Origin: Lewinellaceae bacterium
Lineage (GTDB): Bacteria > Bacteroidota > Bacteroidia > Chitinophagales > Saprospiraceae
Reading direction: 5' to 3'
NCBI GenBank assembly: GCA_020636045.1
Contig: JACJYP010000005.1
Span: forward strand, 344,926 to 408,925
Length of the DNA stretch: 64,000 nucleotides
Below, one piece after another: positions 51,598 to 60,220 of the stretch. The stretch's first letter is position 1, and the number at the start of each line of letters is the position of its first letter. The position numbers and the translations under genes are program-made. The notes under the pieces were generated by a model. The model saw only the letters and a list, made by a program, of their open reading frames with translations, did no database searches and was not told the DNA's origin.

Positions 51598-53952
51598 ATG
51601 AAACAAATGATCATCGATTTATCCTGCAACAACAAAGCCGCGGCCTGCGTAGCTTCGGTACTGTCGTTCAAGCCATTTCACGATTTCCTGATCAAAAAAT
51701 CGGCTTCTGAAAAAACGGTGAAAAAGCACTTGTATGCGTTGCTGCTCGAAAAATTCAGGGAATACCCGGAGTTGCTGAAACCTATGAAGATAAAAGACAC
51801 AGGGCGCTACGTCGATGTGCTGGAACTGATCTTCGCGGGCATGACCGGCATTACCCTCGAGGAAAACGAGATCCTTTGGGGGATCAGCGAGCCGGGGCCC
51901 GGTTCGGTGTTTTACGGTACCGATGAATTGTTCTCGCTGATCGAAAGGGACGGCGGCGCATTAGACCAGATACTGAATCCCGAACAAAGCAAGGAGTTTA
52001 AAAAACGCGAAATGTCGTTCGAGTATTCGCTGATCCTGCAGCGCTGCTATGGCATCGACACCTTTTTGCAGACCGATATGGTGTACACTGTGATGGATTC
52101 GACAACGCACTTGCCCCGGTACTACCAGTTGAATATAGATACCCGCTTTATCGACGTGGCCTGCCGTGGAAAAATGCCCAAACTGAATTTTGAGGAACTG
52201 GAAGCGCATATTTACGCGAACACCTTTCTCGATTATCTCGAAAAGGTGATGCCGTTGAGCAACTTTACATTTACGGGGGTGAGCATCGTTTCCCTGTCCG
52301 ACGTGACGGAGCAGCACACTGTTCAGGGCATAAAAAACAGCGTGCTCGACACGGCGACCAAGCCAAAGGACCTTTGTGTTTACGAGATTGTCAAAGCCCT
52401 GAAAACACTGATCGGTTGCCGCGATGTGGACTACGGGTTTATTCCTTTTGTCAGGCTGAATAAAAAACTGTTGCTAGAATTCGGCGACCTGTCCAGAAGT
52501 GTTTTGCTGGAATACGGGAGAGGGCAGTCGGATGCTGAGCCCGAGGTGTTGCAGTTGCTCGAAGACTTTATCAAGGCGCCCAGACCGGTTTTTTTGAAAG
52601 ATATCTCGAAAATTGAGGAAACCGGTGGCCTCTTCGGCGCGTTGCTGTCCATTCTGAAATCATCGGAGTGTATGGATTTTGCGCTGATCCCGCTTTATTA
52701 CAACAGCGAACTCACCGGCGCGCTGGAAGTATACACCCGGAAAAACAGCAAACTGAACGACCGCATGCTGACCCGGCTTGACGCCGCATTGCCCTACGTC
52801 GCGCAACTCATCAAGGCCGCCATCGACGATTTTCACACCCGGATATCGCGCATCGTGAATGAAAAGTTCACTTCCCTGCAACCTTCGGTGCAGTGGAAGT
52901 TCAACGAGGCCGCTTTCCAGGTCATGTACAACAGTTACAAGCAACAGAACGGTGAAGAAGCGGTACCCATCGCCTTCGAAAGCCTATACCCTCTGTACGG
53001 CGCCATCGACATTCGCAACTCCTCCGTTGAGCGCAACGAGGCCCTTGCCGCCGATCTGCGCTACCAGTTGGGGCTGCTCGTCGACATCATCGGCGACCTG
53101 AAGAAGCAACACGGGCTTGCCTTGCTCGACGAGATGGCCCATAAAAGCCGGTCATGGCTGGATCACCTGAACGGCGGTTTCAGCAACGAAGAGGCCGACC
53201 GCATCGATCGTTTCCTGGATCGGGAAGTGCTGCCCGCCCTGATGCATTTCAAAAAACTGGGCGCAGGCACTTCGGATATTGTAGACCGCTATTGCAAATC
53301 GCTCGACGACTACGAAGGCAAGTTTCACGAAAACAGGCGCAACCTGGAGACGTCCATGCAGATGATCAATAGCGCCATCAACCGTTACTTCGAACAGGAA
53401 AACGAGGCCCTGCAACAGCATTACCCCTTCTATTTCGAAAAATTCAGGACCGACGGCATCGAGTACGACATGTTTGTCGGCCAGTCCATCGACCCCGCGC
53501 TGCCTTTCCACCGCCTTTATCTGCAGAATCTGCGCCTCTGGCAGGTACAATCGATGGCGGAAGTGTGCAAAATGATCCAGCGCATGCACGCCGAAATGCC
53601 GAAGCAACTGTTCGTGACCCACATCATCTACGTGAACAGCGAGCCCATCGATGTCAGTTTCCGGAATGACGAAAAGCGCTTCGACGTGGAAGGAAGTTAC
53701 AATATCCGCTACCAGATGATCAAGAAGCGGATCGATAAAGTGAAGATCAGGGATACCGACGAGCGCCTGACCCAGCCGGGCAGGATCGCCATTGTCTATT
53801 CCGCCAAAGCCGATGCCGACGAATACGTCTCCTACATCCGCTACCTCCAGGCGCAACATGTACTGGCGGACGATCTTGAACGCCTCGAACTCGAAGAGTT
53901 GCAGGGGGTCAGCGGACTCAGGGCTTTGCGGGTGGGCGTGCAGCTCGATTAA
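51598..53952 (+). CDS. Large GAF-domain protein, function unknown
   Basis: A 784-residue cytoplasmic protein without signal peptide or membrane segments. Residues about 1-260 are mixed alpha/beta with no identified domain. Residues about 255-400 show a GAF-like fold around SVLLEYGRGQS, PRPVFLKDISKIEETGGL and MDFALIPLYYNSELTGALEVYTRKN, typical of GAF sensor proteins. The remainder is mainly helical (DRFLDREVLPALMHFKKLG, NAINRYFEQENEALQQHYP-like), ending in DEYVSYIRYLQAQHVLADDLERLELEELQ. No kinase, cyclase or DNA-binding motif was found. The family is probably restricted to Bacteroidota (inference). A perfect hairpin terminator follows. Promoter not identified. Confidence 0.75.
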   Translation: MKQMIIDLSCNNKAAACVASVLSFKPFHDFLIKKSASEKTVKKHLYALLLEKFREYPELLKPMKIKDTGRYVDVLELIFAGMTGITLEENEILWGISEPGPGSVFYGTDELFSLIERDGGALDQILNPEQSKEFKKREMSFEYSLILQRCYGIDTFLQTDMVYTVMDSTTHLPRYYQLNIDTRFIDVACRGKMPKLNFEELEAHIYANTFLDYLEKVMPLSNFTFTGVSIVSLSDVTEQHTVQGIKNSVLDTATKPKDLCVYEIVKALKTLIGCRDVDYGFIPFVRLNKKLLLEFGDLSRSVLLEYGRGQSDAEPEVLQLLEDFIKAPRPVFLKDISKIEETGGLFGALLSILKSSECMDFALIPLYYNSELTGALEVYTRKNSKLNDRMLTRLDAALPYVAQLIKAAIDDFHTRISRIVNEKFTSLQPSVQWKFNEAAFQVMYNSYKQQNGEEAVPIAFESLYPLYGAIDIRNSSVERNEALAADLRYQLGLLVDIIGDLKKQHGLALLDEMAHKSRSWLDHLNGGFSNEEADRIDRFLDREVLPALMHFKKLGAGTSDIVDRYCKSLDDYEGKFHENRRNLETSMQMINSAINRYFEQENEALQQHYPFYFEKFRTDGIEYDMFVGQSIDPALPFHRLYLQNLRLWQVQSMAEVCKMIQRMHAEMPKQLFVTHIIYVNSEPIDVSFRNDEKRFDVEGSYNIRYQMIKKRIDKVKIRDTDERLTQPGRIAIVYSAKADADEYVSYIRYLQAQHVLADDLERLELEELQGVSGLRALRVGVQLD

Positions 53953-53966
53953 TGATCGTAAAAACA

Positions 53967-54002
53967 AAAAAACCCTTCCGGGATATCCCGGAAGGGTTTT
54001 TT
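53967..54002. terminator. Bidirectional rho-independent terminator (perfect 36-bp palindrome)
   Basis: The 36 bases are a perfect palindrome: an A-run, ACCCTTCCGGGA, its complement TCCCGGAAGGGT, and a T-run of six. It lies 14 bases after the GAF gene stop and 50 bases after the YtxH gene stop on the other strand. Confidence 0.93.
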
Positions 54003-54051
54003 CGTGGTGTTCGGGCAAATGGAGTAATGTTTTGACCGAACCGTATATGCG

Positions 54052-54327
54052 TCAGTTGGAATCGGCCAATTCCGATTTGACGGCGTTGGCTTTTGCCTTG
54101 CCCTTTTCAGCCATGTGAGTGGCTTCCTTGATGGCGGAATCGAAGCGTGATTTGGCATCGTCGATAAATTCGCTCAGTTTGTCCTTGGCATCGTCGAGAT
54201 ATTCCTCGCCTTTACGAACGATCTTTCTGCGCGTGGCAGAACCTTTATCCGGTGCGAGCAATACGCCTAACAATGCGCCGGCAGCAGCGCCGGCAAGAAC
54301 GCCTAATAATACTTTTCCTGTTTTCAT
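54052..54327 (-). CDS. YtxH-domain small membrane protein
   Basis: A 91-residue protein. The N-terminus MKTGKVLLGVLAGAAAGALLGVLLAPDKGSATRRKI is the YtxH pattern: one Gly/Ala-rich membrane helix followed by APxxGxxxR. The rest is an amphipathic helix rich in Lys, Asp and Ala (GEEYLDDAKDKLSEFIDDAKSRFDSAIKEATH), typical of stress-associated surface-layer helices in this family. It is usually linked with general stress; the exact role is unknown. It lies alone, converging on the GAF gene with the shared palindromic terminator. Confidence 0.88.
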   Translation of the reverse strand: MKTGKVLLGVLAGAAAGALLGVLLAPDKGSATRRKIVRKGEEYLDDAKDKLSEFIDDAKSRFDSAIKEATHMAEKGKAKANAVKSELADSN

Positions 54328-54462
54328 AATCGCGAAAATTTATGGTGAGTAGATTGATTTCTACATACCTAACGCGAGGTAGGGGGTTTTGTTTTGAAAA
54401 ACAGGCGAATTTTCGCTTTTATATCTATGGATCATTACGGCATATTGACTTTCCTCTCTACA

Positions 54463-55128
54463 TTAGTAAAGAGGTGGTTTATATTCCATGATTCTGCGGG
54501 CATAATCGATCTGGTTTTTTACGTACCCATTAAAGTGTTGAATGCTGGAAGTCAGGTTGGGCTTTTCATATTTAAACCCCATCACTTTGGAAAACCGGTA
54601 TTGCCCGGTTGCCGCCCGGTAAATATGCCCTTCGAACATGCAGTGGCTGGACCAGCTTCGAATAAAATACAAAATGTCGTTTTCGACATATGTTGCTGTT
54701 CGAAAGTCCATATCTTCTGGAATTATTCCCATGCACAGGTATCGATATTCCTCCTCTGTCATTTCCATGTTACTGTGAAGGAGAATACAATTATCGGGAT
54801 CGATGTGCGTTTTGATCGGCCAATCAGAACTTTGTGCGGGCTCCCAGTAGCGTTGTAAAACCCATACATGACATACGGGTTGAAGCCCATTGGGATCGCG
54901 AAATACGGCAATACGTTCACCCGGCACTAAATAATCGTATGGTAGTATTTTGTATGATCTGCAGTGGAGTATTCTGTGCCCGGAATCTTCCACCCGTAGC
55001 GGTCTGATAAAGATGGCCGGTTTGATCGTGTCTTTTTTGAGCCAGAAAATATTTTCTCGCTCTCCCAGGTTTTCAGTAAATGCTTCAAATTCGTTTTGTT
55101 CGGGGCGAATGTTGATGTATTCTTGCAT
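54463..55128 (-). CDS. Unrecognised 221-residue protein beside the CRISPR locus
   Basis: A cytoplasmic protein with no signal peptide or membrane segments. I see no known domain. It is rich in aromatic and charged residues (YRYLCMGIIPEDMDFRTATYVE, DILYFIRSWSSHCMFEGHIYRAATGQYRF). Four Cys/His pairs are scattered and do not form a recognisable zinc motif. Its G+C content looks lower than that of the genes to the left. It is followed on the right by a small inverted-repeat element and the WYL-cas locus, on the same strand as the WYL gene. A defence-related role is only a guess from position. Confidence 0.6.
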   Translation of the reverse strand: MQEYINIRPEQNEFEAFTENLGERENIFWLKKDTIKPAIFIRPLRVEDSGHRILHCRSYKILPYDYLVPGERIAVFRDPNGLQPVCHVWVLQRYWEPAQSSDWPIKTHIDPDNCILLHSNMEMTEEEYRYLCMGIIPEDMDFRTATYVENDILYFIRSWSSHCMFEGHIYRAATGQYRFSKVMGFKYEKPNLTSSIQHFNGYVKNQIDYARRIMEYKPPLY

Positions 55129-55197
55129 GAGACGGGATAATGCAGTTATATTGATCGGAACAATTTCGCGTTGAAGTTACAAGACATTCCGAAACTA

Positions 55198-55357
55198 GAA
55201 CCCATCTCAAAACTACCTGCCGGGCTGAAACCGCGTCTGAAGGCCGAATACTGCCTCAAATTTTTTTACCATAACGCCATTATGCCTGCAAAAAATTGAC
55301 TTGTCTTCATCCTTCAGCCATCCGTTTCAGCACCAGCGCCAGTTTTGAGATGGGTTC
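55198..55357. mobile_element. 160-bp MITE-like inverted-repeat element
   Basis: Exact 17-bp terminal inverted repeats (GAACCCATCTCAAAACT at the left, its complement at the right), extended at the same offset by the inner pair GCTGAAAC / GTTTCAGC, and flanked by TA on both sides, a likely target duplication as for IS5-group or mariner-like elements. It has no complete transposase gene. It may be a non-autonomous element or the remnant of an IS. The 3' end of the WYL gene is 30 bp to its right. Confidence 0.65.
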
Positions 55358-55386
55358 TATTCATAAACGGTTTCATCACAACTTTT

Positions 55387-56388
55387 TTACAGTTCACGGT
55401 ATGTTTCGTGTGCTTTCCTGTGGAACGCATTGATTTCCGATACCAGCGATTGCGGTGCCAATACGCGTAGCTCTGCACCGAAGGAGGCGATTTTGCGAAC
55501 CAGATCGATATTAGGGATGAGCCGCAGGCATACCACGATCTTCTCGTTATTGCGTTCCAGCACTTCGTAGGGCTCGTAAAAAGGCGTGTCCAGGAAATAG
55601 CGTCCCTGGATGTAAGAAAATTGTAATACAACTTCCTCCACTTGCCGGCCCGGCGGCACAGTAATGCCATATATATGACGCCAGTAGGATTCGGCGTCGT
55701 ATTCGGCTGGCTTATCGTGAAAAAAACCGGTTGCTACCGGCTTGTCAACAATACGTTCCAGCGGAAAAGTGCGTACGAATCCTTCCATTGGATCGTGACT
55801 AAAGCCGCCCACATACCAGCGCCGGTCGTAGTGGCGCAAAAACCAGGGGTCGAATGTCACCGCCTTCGGTAAAGTTGCGTGATAAGCCTGGTATTGAAAC
55901 GCTACCCGCCGTTCTTGCTCGATCGCCCGCAGGAAAAAACGGAGATGTCTGCCGCCTTCATATCTCGGTAATGGATCGAAGTAAATGGATTTTGGGAGTG
56001 TATCATGCCCCGTCCATTTGCGGGCCGCCTTGTAAATCTTGTGAAACACATCGGGCAGCCCGCTAGGTGACAGGTCCCGGCTGTTGATCCTGCTTAACGT
56101 CTCGATTGCAATCCGGACATTCAGCACGTCTTCATCAGTCAGCAACTGATCGTCGATGAAAGCGATATCGCTTCCTTCGGCATAATGCCAGCCCCGTTCA
56201 GCGGCTATATATTCAAGCGGTGCCCCCTTCTCTTTTAAATACTTCAGGTCTTCGCCCAGTTGGCGCACACTTACGCCAACTTTCTCCGCCAGGTCTTTCA
56301 TTTTGATCGCCGAACGGCTTCCGCGGTGTCGCCGGAAAATATCCAGTATATGCTGGTAGCGCAAAACAGCCTTGTTTTCTTTGGGCAT
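55387..56388 (-). CDS. WYL-domain HTH transcriptional regulator
   Basis: A 333-residue DNA-binding regulator. The start at ATG 56388 (MPKENKAVLRYQHILDIFRRHRG) gives an N-terminal winged helix-turn-helix (SAIKMKDLAEKVGVSVRQLGEDLKYLKEKGAPLEY); a longer frame from 56619 is not used because its extra sequence is of a mixed character. The WYL domain follows with RRVAFQYQAYHAT, DPWFLRHYDRRWYVGGFSHDP and RTFPLERIVDKPVATG. WYL proteins bind nucleic-acid-derived ligands and often sit beside cas operons in Bacteroidota and other phyla as repressors. It is divergently transcribed from cas6 across a 257-bp spacer. Confidence 0.9.
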   Translation of the reverse strand: MPKENKAVLRYQHILDIFRRHRGSRSAIKMKDLAEKVGVSVRQLGEDLKYLKEKGAPLEYIAAERGWHYAEGSDIAFIDDQLLTDEDVLNVRIAIETLSRINSRDLSPSGLPDVFHKIYKAARKWTGHDTLPKSIYFDPLPRYEGGRHLRFFLRAIEQERRVAFQYQAYHATLPKAVTFDPWFLRHYDRRWYVGGFSHDPMEGFVRTFPLERIVDKPVATGFFHDKPAEYDAESYWRHIYGITVPPGRQVEEVVLQFSYIQGRYFLDTPFYEPYEVLERNNEKIVVCLRLIPNIDLVRKIASFGAELRVLAPQSLVSEINAFHRKAHETYREL

Positions 56389-56645
56389 TGTTTCGTTATT
56401 TTTGTCGTAATTGGCCTGATTTTGTGTTACAGGAAAACTGAATGTTAGGATATAGGGAAAGATTATTCTGCCGATATGCATGATGTGCCGGTTACATATT
56501 GCGCCGGCAAAAGAGCAAGAAATATATTCGCGTAAAGATATTTTTATTGATCGGAAGTAAAACTGCCGAGCAAAGTGCCGATTTTTGTGATGTATCTGAT
56601 TACCGGCCACCATAAGCATGTAAGTATTAATAAATCATATATATA

Positions 56646-57347
56646 ATGCGATTACTCCTGAACCTGTCTGCCAACCGTACCCCTGTGGAATTCAACCACC
56701 TGCACATCCTGGCCGGCGCCCTGCACAAATGGCTGGGCCCGAACGAAGAACACGACGGACTTTCCCTCTACTCATTTTCCTGGCTTCAAGGCGCGCAGGC
56801 TGGCGCGGGGGGACTGCATTTTCCCAAAGGCGCCCGCTGGCACATCAGCGCCGTTGACGGCGATTTCCTGGCGCGCAGCATACAAGGTATTTTTCGCGAC
56901 CCCGGCATCCGCTGGGGCATGGAAGTAAAACAATGCGAGATCGTGGCGCCCCCCGTTTTTCCGGACTCCGGCGAAGTGCGTTTCCGCTGCGCCAGCCCCA
57001 TCTTCATCAAACGCAGCCTGCCCGACGGCGAGGAAAAACACTACCTCTATACCGACCCCGACAGCGACAGACTGCTCACCGAAACCCTCCAACACAAACT
57101 CCGCGCCGCCGGGCTCGACGACAGCGGTGTGTCCGTCCGCTTCGACCGCGAATACCCGAAAGCAAAGACGCAAAAGGTGATGTATCGCGATATCGGCAAT
57201 ATGGCCAACTACTGCCCGGTATTTGTGCGCGGCACGGGAGAGCAGCTGGCGTTCGCGTGGACGGTGGGGATGGGCGGGAGTACGGGGGTAGGGTTTGGGG
57301 GGGTGTATGCGGATGGGAAAGTAAAAGATAAAACGCAGATGCCATGA
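56646..57347 (+). CDS. cas6: CRISPR-associated endoribonuclease Cas6
   Basis: A 233-residue RNA-processing enzyme that cuts pre-crRNA within the repeats. The N-terminal RAMP ferredoxin-like domain begins MRLLLNLSANRTPVEFNHLHILAGALHKWL. FRCASPIFIKRSLPDGEE lies in the middle. The C-terminal Gly-rich loop GMGGSTGVGFGGVYADG is the hallmark of Cas6. The first two thirds of the gene are C-rich on the plus strand and G+C-rich, unlike the A+T-rich cas genes downstream. The 3' end has an extreme G-run block. It overlaps cas8 by four bases (ATGA). Confidence 0.93.
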   Translation: MRLLLNLSANRTPVEFNHLHILAGALHKWLGPNEEHDGLSLYSFSWLQGAQAGAGGLHFPKGARWHISAVDGDFLARSIQGIFRDPGIRWGMEVKQCEIVAPPVFPDSGEVRFRCASPIFIKRSLPDGEEKHYLYTDPDSDRLLTETLQHKLRAAGLDDSGVSVRFDREYPKAKTQKVMYRDIGNMANYCPVFVRGTGEQLAFAWTVGMGGSTGVGFGGVYADGKVKDKTQMP

Positions 57348-59242
57348 TAAAAGAACTCGTCCAATTTACGGCTGACATTCTTGAAGATCCAGTCTTTCGG
57401 AATCTCGGTGTTGCCCCAAAAGAAGGGTTGCACATTGTATTGCACATTGAAAAAGATGAAGAACAAACCCGAATACTTGAAAAACCGGCATTTGCAGGTC
57501 TGTATACCAAAAAGGCAGATATGAGCGAATGGTTGCTTCGTTGTACTGATTGGTGGAAAGCCTCTACCATGCTTGGCGTGGTAGATACCTTCAAAGTGTT
57601 CGATGTGCCGGCAAAGGCAATACACACCGTTTCACCTTTTTGCATTGGTGTAAAGCGCACGAACCTCGAAGGCGGTAGTCAGTATGCTGAAAATCAATTG
57701 AAAGGCAAGACACAGGTTTACGACCGAATCAATGCCTATTTTGCGAAAGCCGTCGCGTTGCTTGACGCTGCGGAAGACAAGATTATAGCCGATGCTTTTC
57801 GCATTGCATTGAACGACCGAACAAAGGTTCAAGGTTGGCTTGATGGTACCGGCGTTTTTCAAGATTTAAAGGATGGCAACTACGTTGTCTTTTACCTTGA
57901 TCTGCCCCTTGAACGTTACGAGTTGGCCAACCAAAAGTATTTAAAGGAAAAACTATTTAACACGGCAGATTATAATGTGCCTGATGAGGCTGATCCGGAA
58001 GTATTGCACGGGACAAGCAACTGGCTCAACAGTTTCCCAATGAAAAAGCCCTTCCTGACCCACCAATCGGCAACATTCGATATTGCTGGACGGATTTCGT
58101 CCAAAGAAGCGCAAATGCTCCAGGAGTTTTCCGAGATGAACAGTCGACGGCCCAAATTATTCCCAAACCCTTTGCCTCTTTTTATACTGTATGACGAGCG
58201 CAGGTGCGCCTTCAAAATATTTAAAGAAGATGCCCTGACAGGTGAAGACAAACGCAAATCATACCTCGAAATCATCGGCGAATTGCAAAAAGAGCATTCG
58301 GGAGAAGTCGGCAATTACTATTTGCTTTTTCTGCTTGGCGGGGAAATTCGCGATTTCGACTATGTAAGCCGTTTCGAGTTTAACCTTCGTTCGGATGGGT
58401 CGCCATGGCTCATACAAGATATGTTCAATATCGGTCAGGAATTGAAAATATATACGGTCAAAGACTTGCAAGAGCAAATTTTGCCGCCAATGTTTAATAA
58501 TAGTCTTGTCGTGCGCCGGAAGGACAAAGACTGGATTTTTCATTGGTTTGATGACATTGAACCCGCATACTGCAAATCCCATAACACCTTCCTGTTAGCG
58601 ATGAAATTTCGTAAGGCTTTTTATGATTTCATCTATAAAAGCAAGCGACAGGGTATAACTGGCAATGCGATTCGCGAGATTTTGCTAACTGGTATTCTCG
58701 ACGACATCCGGCTTGACGAGTATAAAAATGGACGCAACTCAGAAGGATATAATATCCGATTGAAACTGAACTTATTATTTAGCATTCACCAATTTTTTTC
58801 ATCAAAAACCAATCCAACATTTATGCCTGAAAACATCACAAGCTTACGCGCAAATCTCGATCGCGTAGCAGAAGGTTCTGCACAAATAGAAACAGATGAA
58901 CAGTTTGCATTCGCTGCCGGGCAGGTTGTTGACCGTATATTTTATGAAAGCAATACTGCCGATCGGAGTTACAAGTACCTTGAACCCTTCCTATCTCAAT
59001 CCGATCCGGAACGGTTCAAGATTGCTATAGGCAATTTTATCAAACGCTATAAGCATGTGGAATTTCCACCCCGATTCCGAAATACGTGTTCAGACGTATT
59101 GACGTACCCGTTGCAAGGAGATTTACAAAAACTTCTTCCTGTTTTCCTTGCCGGCGCATTCTCGAAAAGTCAGTTATACTGGGAAAAGAAAGAAAAAAGT
59201 ACTTCAGTTGGACCCGATGAAACTGAAAGCCATACAAATTAA
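57344..59242 (+). CDS. cas8b: Type I-B CRISPR Cascade large subunit Cas8 (Csh1-like)
   Basis: A 632-residue protein in the position of the large subunit, between cas6 and cas7. The family is very divergent; I assign it by position, length and the segment pattern (FDIAGRISSKEAQMLQEFSEMNSRRPKLFPNPLPLFI and IFHWFDDIEPAYCKSHNTFLL) rather than by a catalytic motif. A role in PAM recognition and target binding is inferred from Cas8 in other type I systems. The gene has clearly lower G+C than cas6. No zinc finger with four close Cys is visible. A gap of 30 bases separates it from cas7. Confidence 0.8.
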   Translation: MIKELVQFTADILEDPVFRNLGVAPKEGLHIVLHIEKDEEQTRILEKPAFAGLYTKKADMSEWLLRCTDWWKASTMLGVVDTFKVFDVPAKAIHTVSPFCIGVKRTNLEGGSQYAENQLKGKTQVYDRINAYFAKAVALLDAAEDKIIADAFRIALNDRTKVQGWLDGTGVFQDLKDGNYVVFYLDLPLERYELANQKYLKEKLFNTADYNVPDEADPEVLHGTSNWLNSFPMKKPFLTHQSATFDIAGRISSKEAQMLQEFSEMNSRRPKLFPNPLPLFILYDERRCAFKIFKEDALTGEDKRKSYLEIIGELQKEHSGEVGNYYLLFLLGGEIRDFDYVSRFEFNLRSDGSPWLIQDMFNIGQELKIYTVKDLQEQILPPMFNNSLVVRRKDKDWIFHWFDDIEPAYCKSHNTFLLAMKFRKAFYDFIYKSKRQGITGNAIREILLTGILDDIRLDEYKNGRNSEGYNIRLKLNLLFSIHQFFSSKTNPTFMPENITSLRANLDRVAEGSAQIETDEQFAFAAGQVVDRIFYESNTADRSYKYLEPFLSQSDPERFKIAIGNFIKRYKHVEFPPRFRNTCSDVLTYPLQGDLQKLLPVFLAGAFSKSQLYWEKKEKSTSVGPDETESHTN

Positions 59243-59272
59243 ATATTTCCACATCTAAACTCAATTTCAACC

Positions 59273-60217
59273 ATGTCAAATCCATTTAAAAATCGCGTTT
59301 TCGGCTGTATAGTCGTCAAATCTATCAATTCCAACTATAATGCCGACTTTACCCACCAACCCAGAACCTTACCGGACGGCACCGTGTATGCTACTGACAA
59401 AGTACTGAAATACAGTGTTCGCAATTATATAAAAAAGACTCATCCGGAAGATAAAATACTCTATTTCAAGAGCCTGAACGACGATATGCAGCCACGCGCC
59501 CTTGGGGAGGCATACGAAAATGTAATTGGCCCTTTCCCCAAAAATGAAGGCAAAGACAAGGACGCGAAGAACCGGAAAGAAATTCTTAAAAATCTGTTGA
59601 CCTGTATTGATGTACGGCTCTTCGGCGGAACATTTGCCGAGAAAGGAGCTAATATATCAATCCATGGTACGACTCAAATCACACATGGAATAAATTGTTT
59701 TCCTGAGAATGCCATTTATTCCGAACAAATCGCTTCGCCGTTTCGCAACGCCAATGATAAAAGTGCCGACTCAATGCAAACAACGCTCGGCACCCAATTC
59801 AAACTTCGGGAAGGCCACTATGTCCACCATTTTTCTATCAACCCGCAAAATCTCGATGAGCTCGTAAAGCAGTCCAGTGGGGAGGCATTGAATGATGAGG
59901 ATATCAAGAAACTTAAATCCGGGCTTTGCCATGGTGTAACCTTTTATGATTCTTCTGCTAAAGCCGGTAGTGAAAACGAACTTATGCTTTGGGTTCAATT
60001 AAACCCGGATTCCAAACTGGTGTTGCCTTCATTTGCTGAGCTTGTTCATGTAGCCGATGACGAAAACCGGACCATTGACCTTTCCAAAATCAGTGAAATC
60101 CTTGAACGCCCACATGTAGCGGCTGCTATTGAACGTATCGAAATCCGCTATGATAAAACGGCCACGCATGTTGCCGGCACCCCTAAAAACGCTTCTTTTC
60201 ACGAAATTCACGAATAA
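59273..60217 (+). CDS. cas7: Type I-B CRISPR Cascade backbone subunit Cas7 (Csh2-like)
   Basis: A 314-residue RAMP protein that forms the crRNA-binding backbone. It begins NRVFGCIVVKSINSNYNADF, the usual Csh2 opening, with PRTLPDGTVYATDKVLKYSVRNYI, DVRLFGGTFAEKGANISIHGTTQI and ELMLWVQLNPDSKLVLPS. The strongly conserved RLFGGTFA segment supports Csh2. Residues downstream are the usual thumb regions. The start codon at 59273 follows A+T-rich sequence. It lies three bases before cas5. Confidence 0.92.
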   Translation: MSNPFKNRVFGCIVVKSINSNYNADFTHQPRTLPDGTVYATDKVLKYSVRNYIKKTHPEDKILYFKSLNDDMQPRALGEAYENVIGPFPKNEGKDKDAKNRKEILKNLLTCIDVRLFGGTFAEKGANISIHGTTQITHGINCFPENAIYSEQIASPFRNANDKSADSMQTTLGTQFKLREGHYVHHFSINPQNLDELVKQSSGEALNDEDIKKLKSGLCHGVTFYDSSAKAGSENELMLWVQLNPDSKLVLPSFAELVHVADDENRTIDLSKISEILERPHVAAAIERIEIRYDKTATHVAGTPKNASFHEIHE

Positions 60218-60220
60218 GCC

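Noticed and set aside
55314..55670. Transposase gene inside or beside the inverted-repeat element
   Set aside because: The open frame is antisense-like to the WYL gene in another frame and shows no transposase motif.
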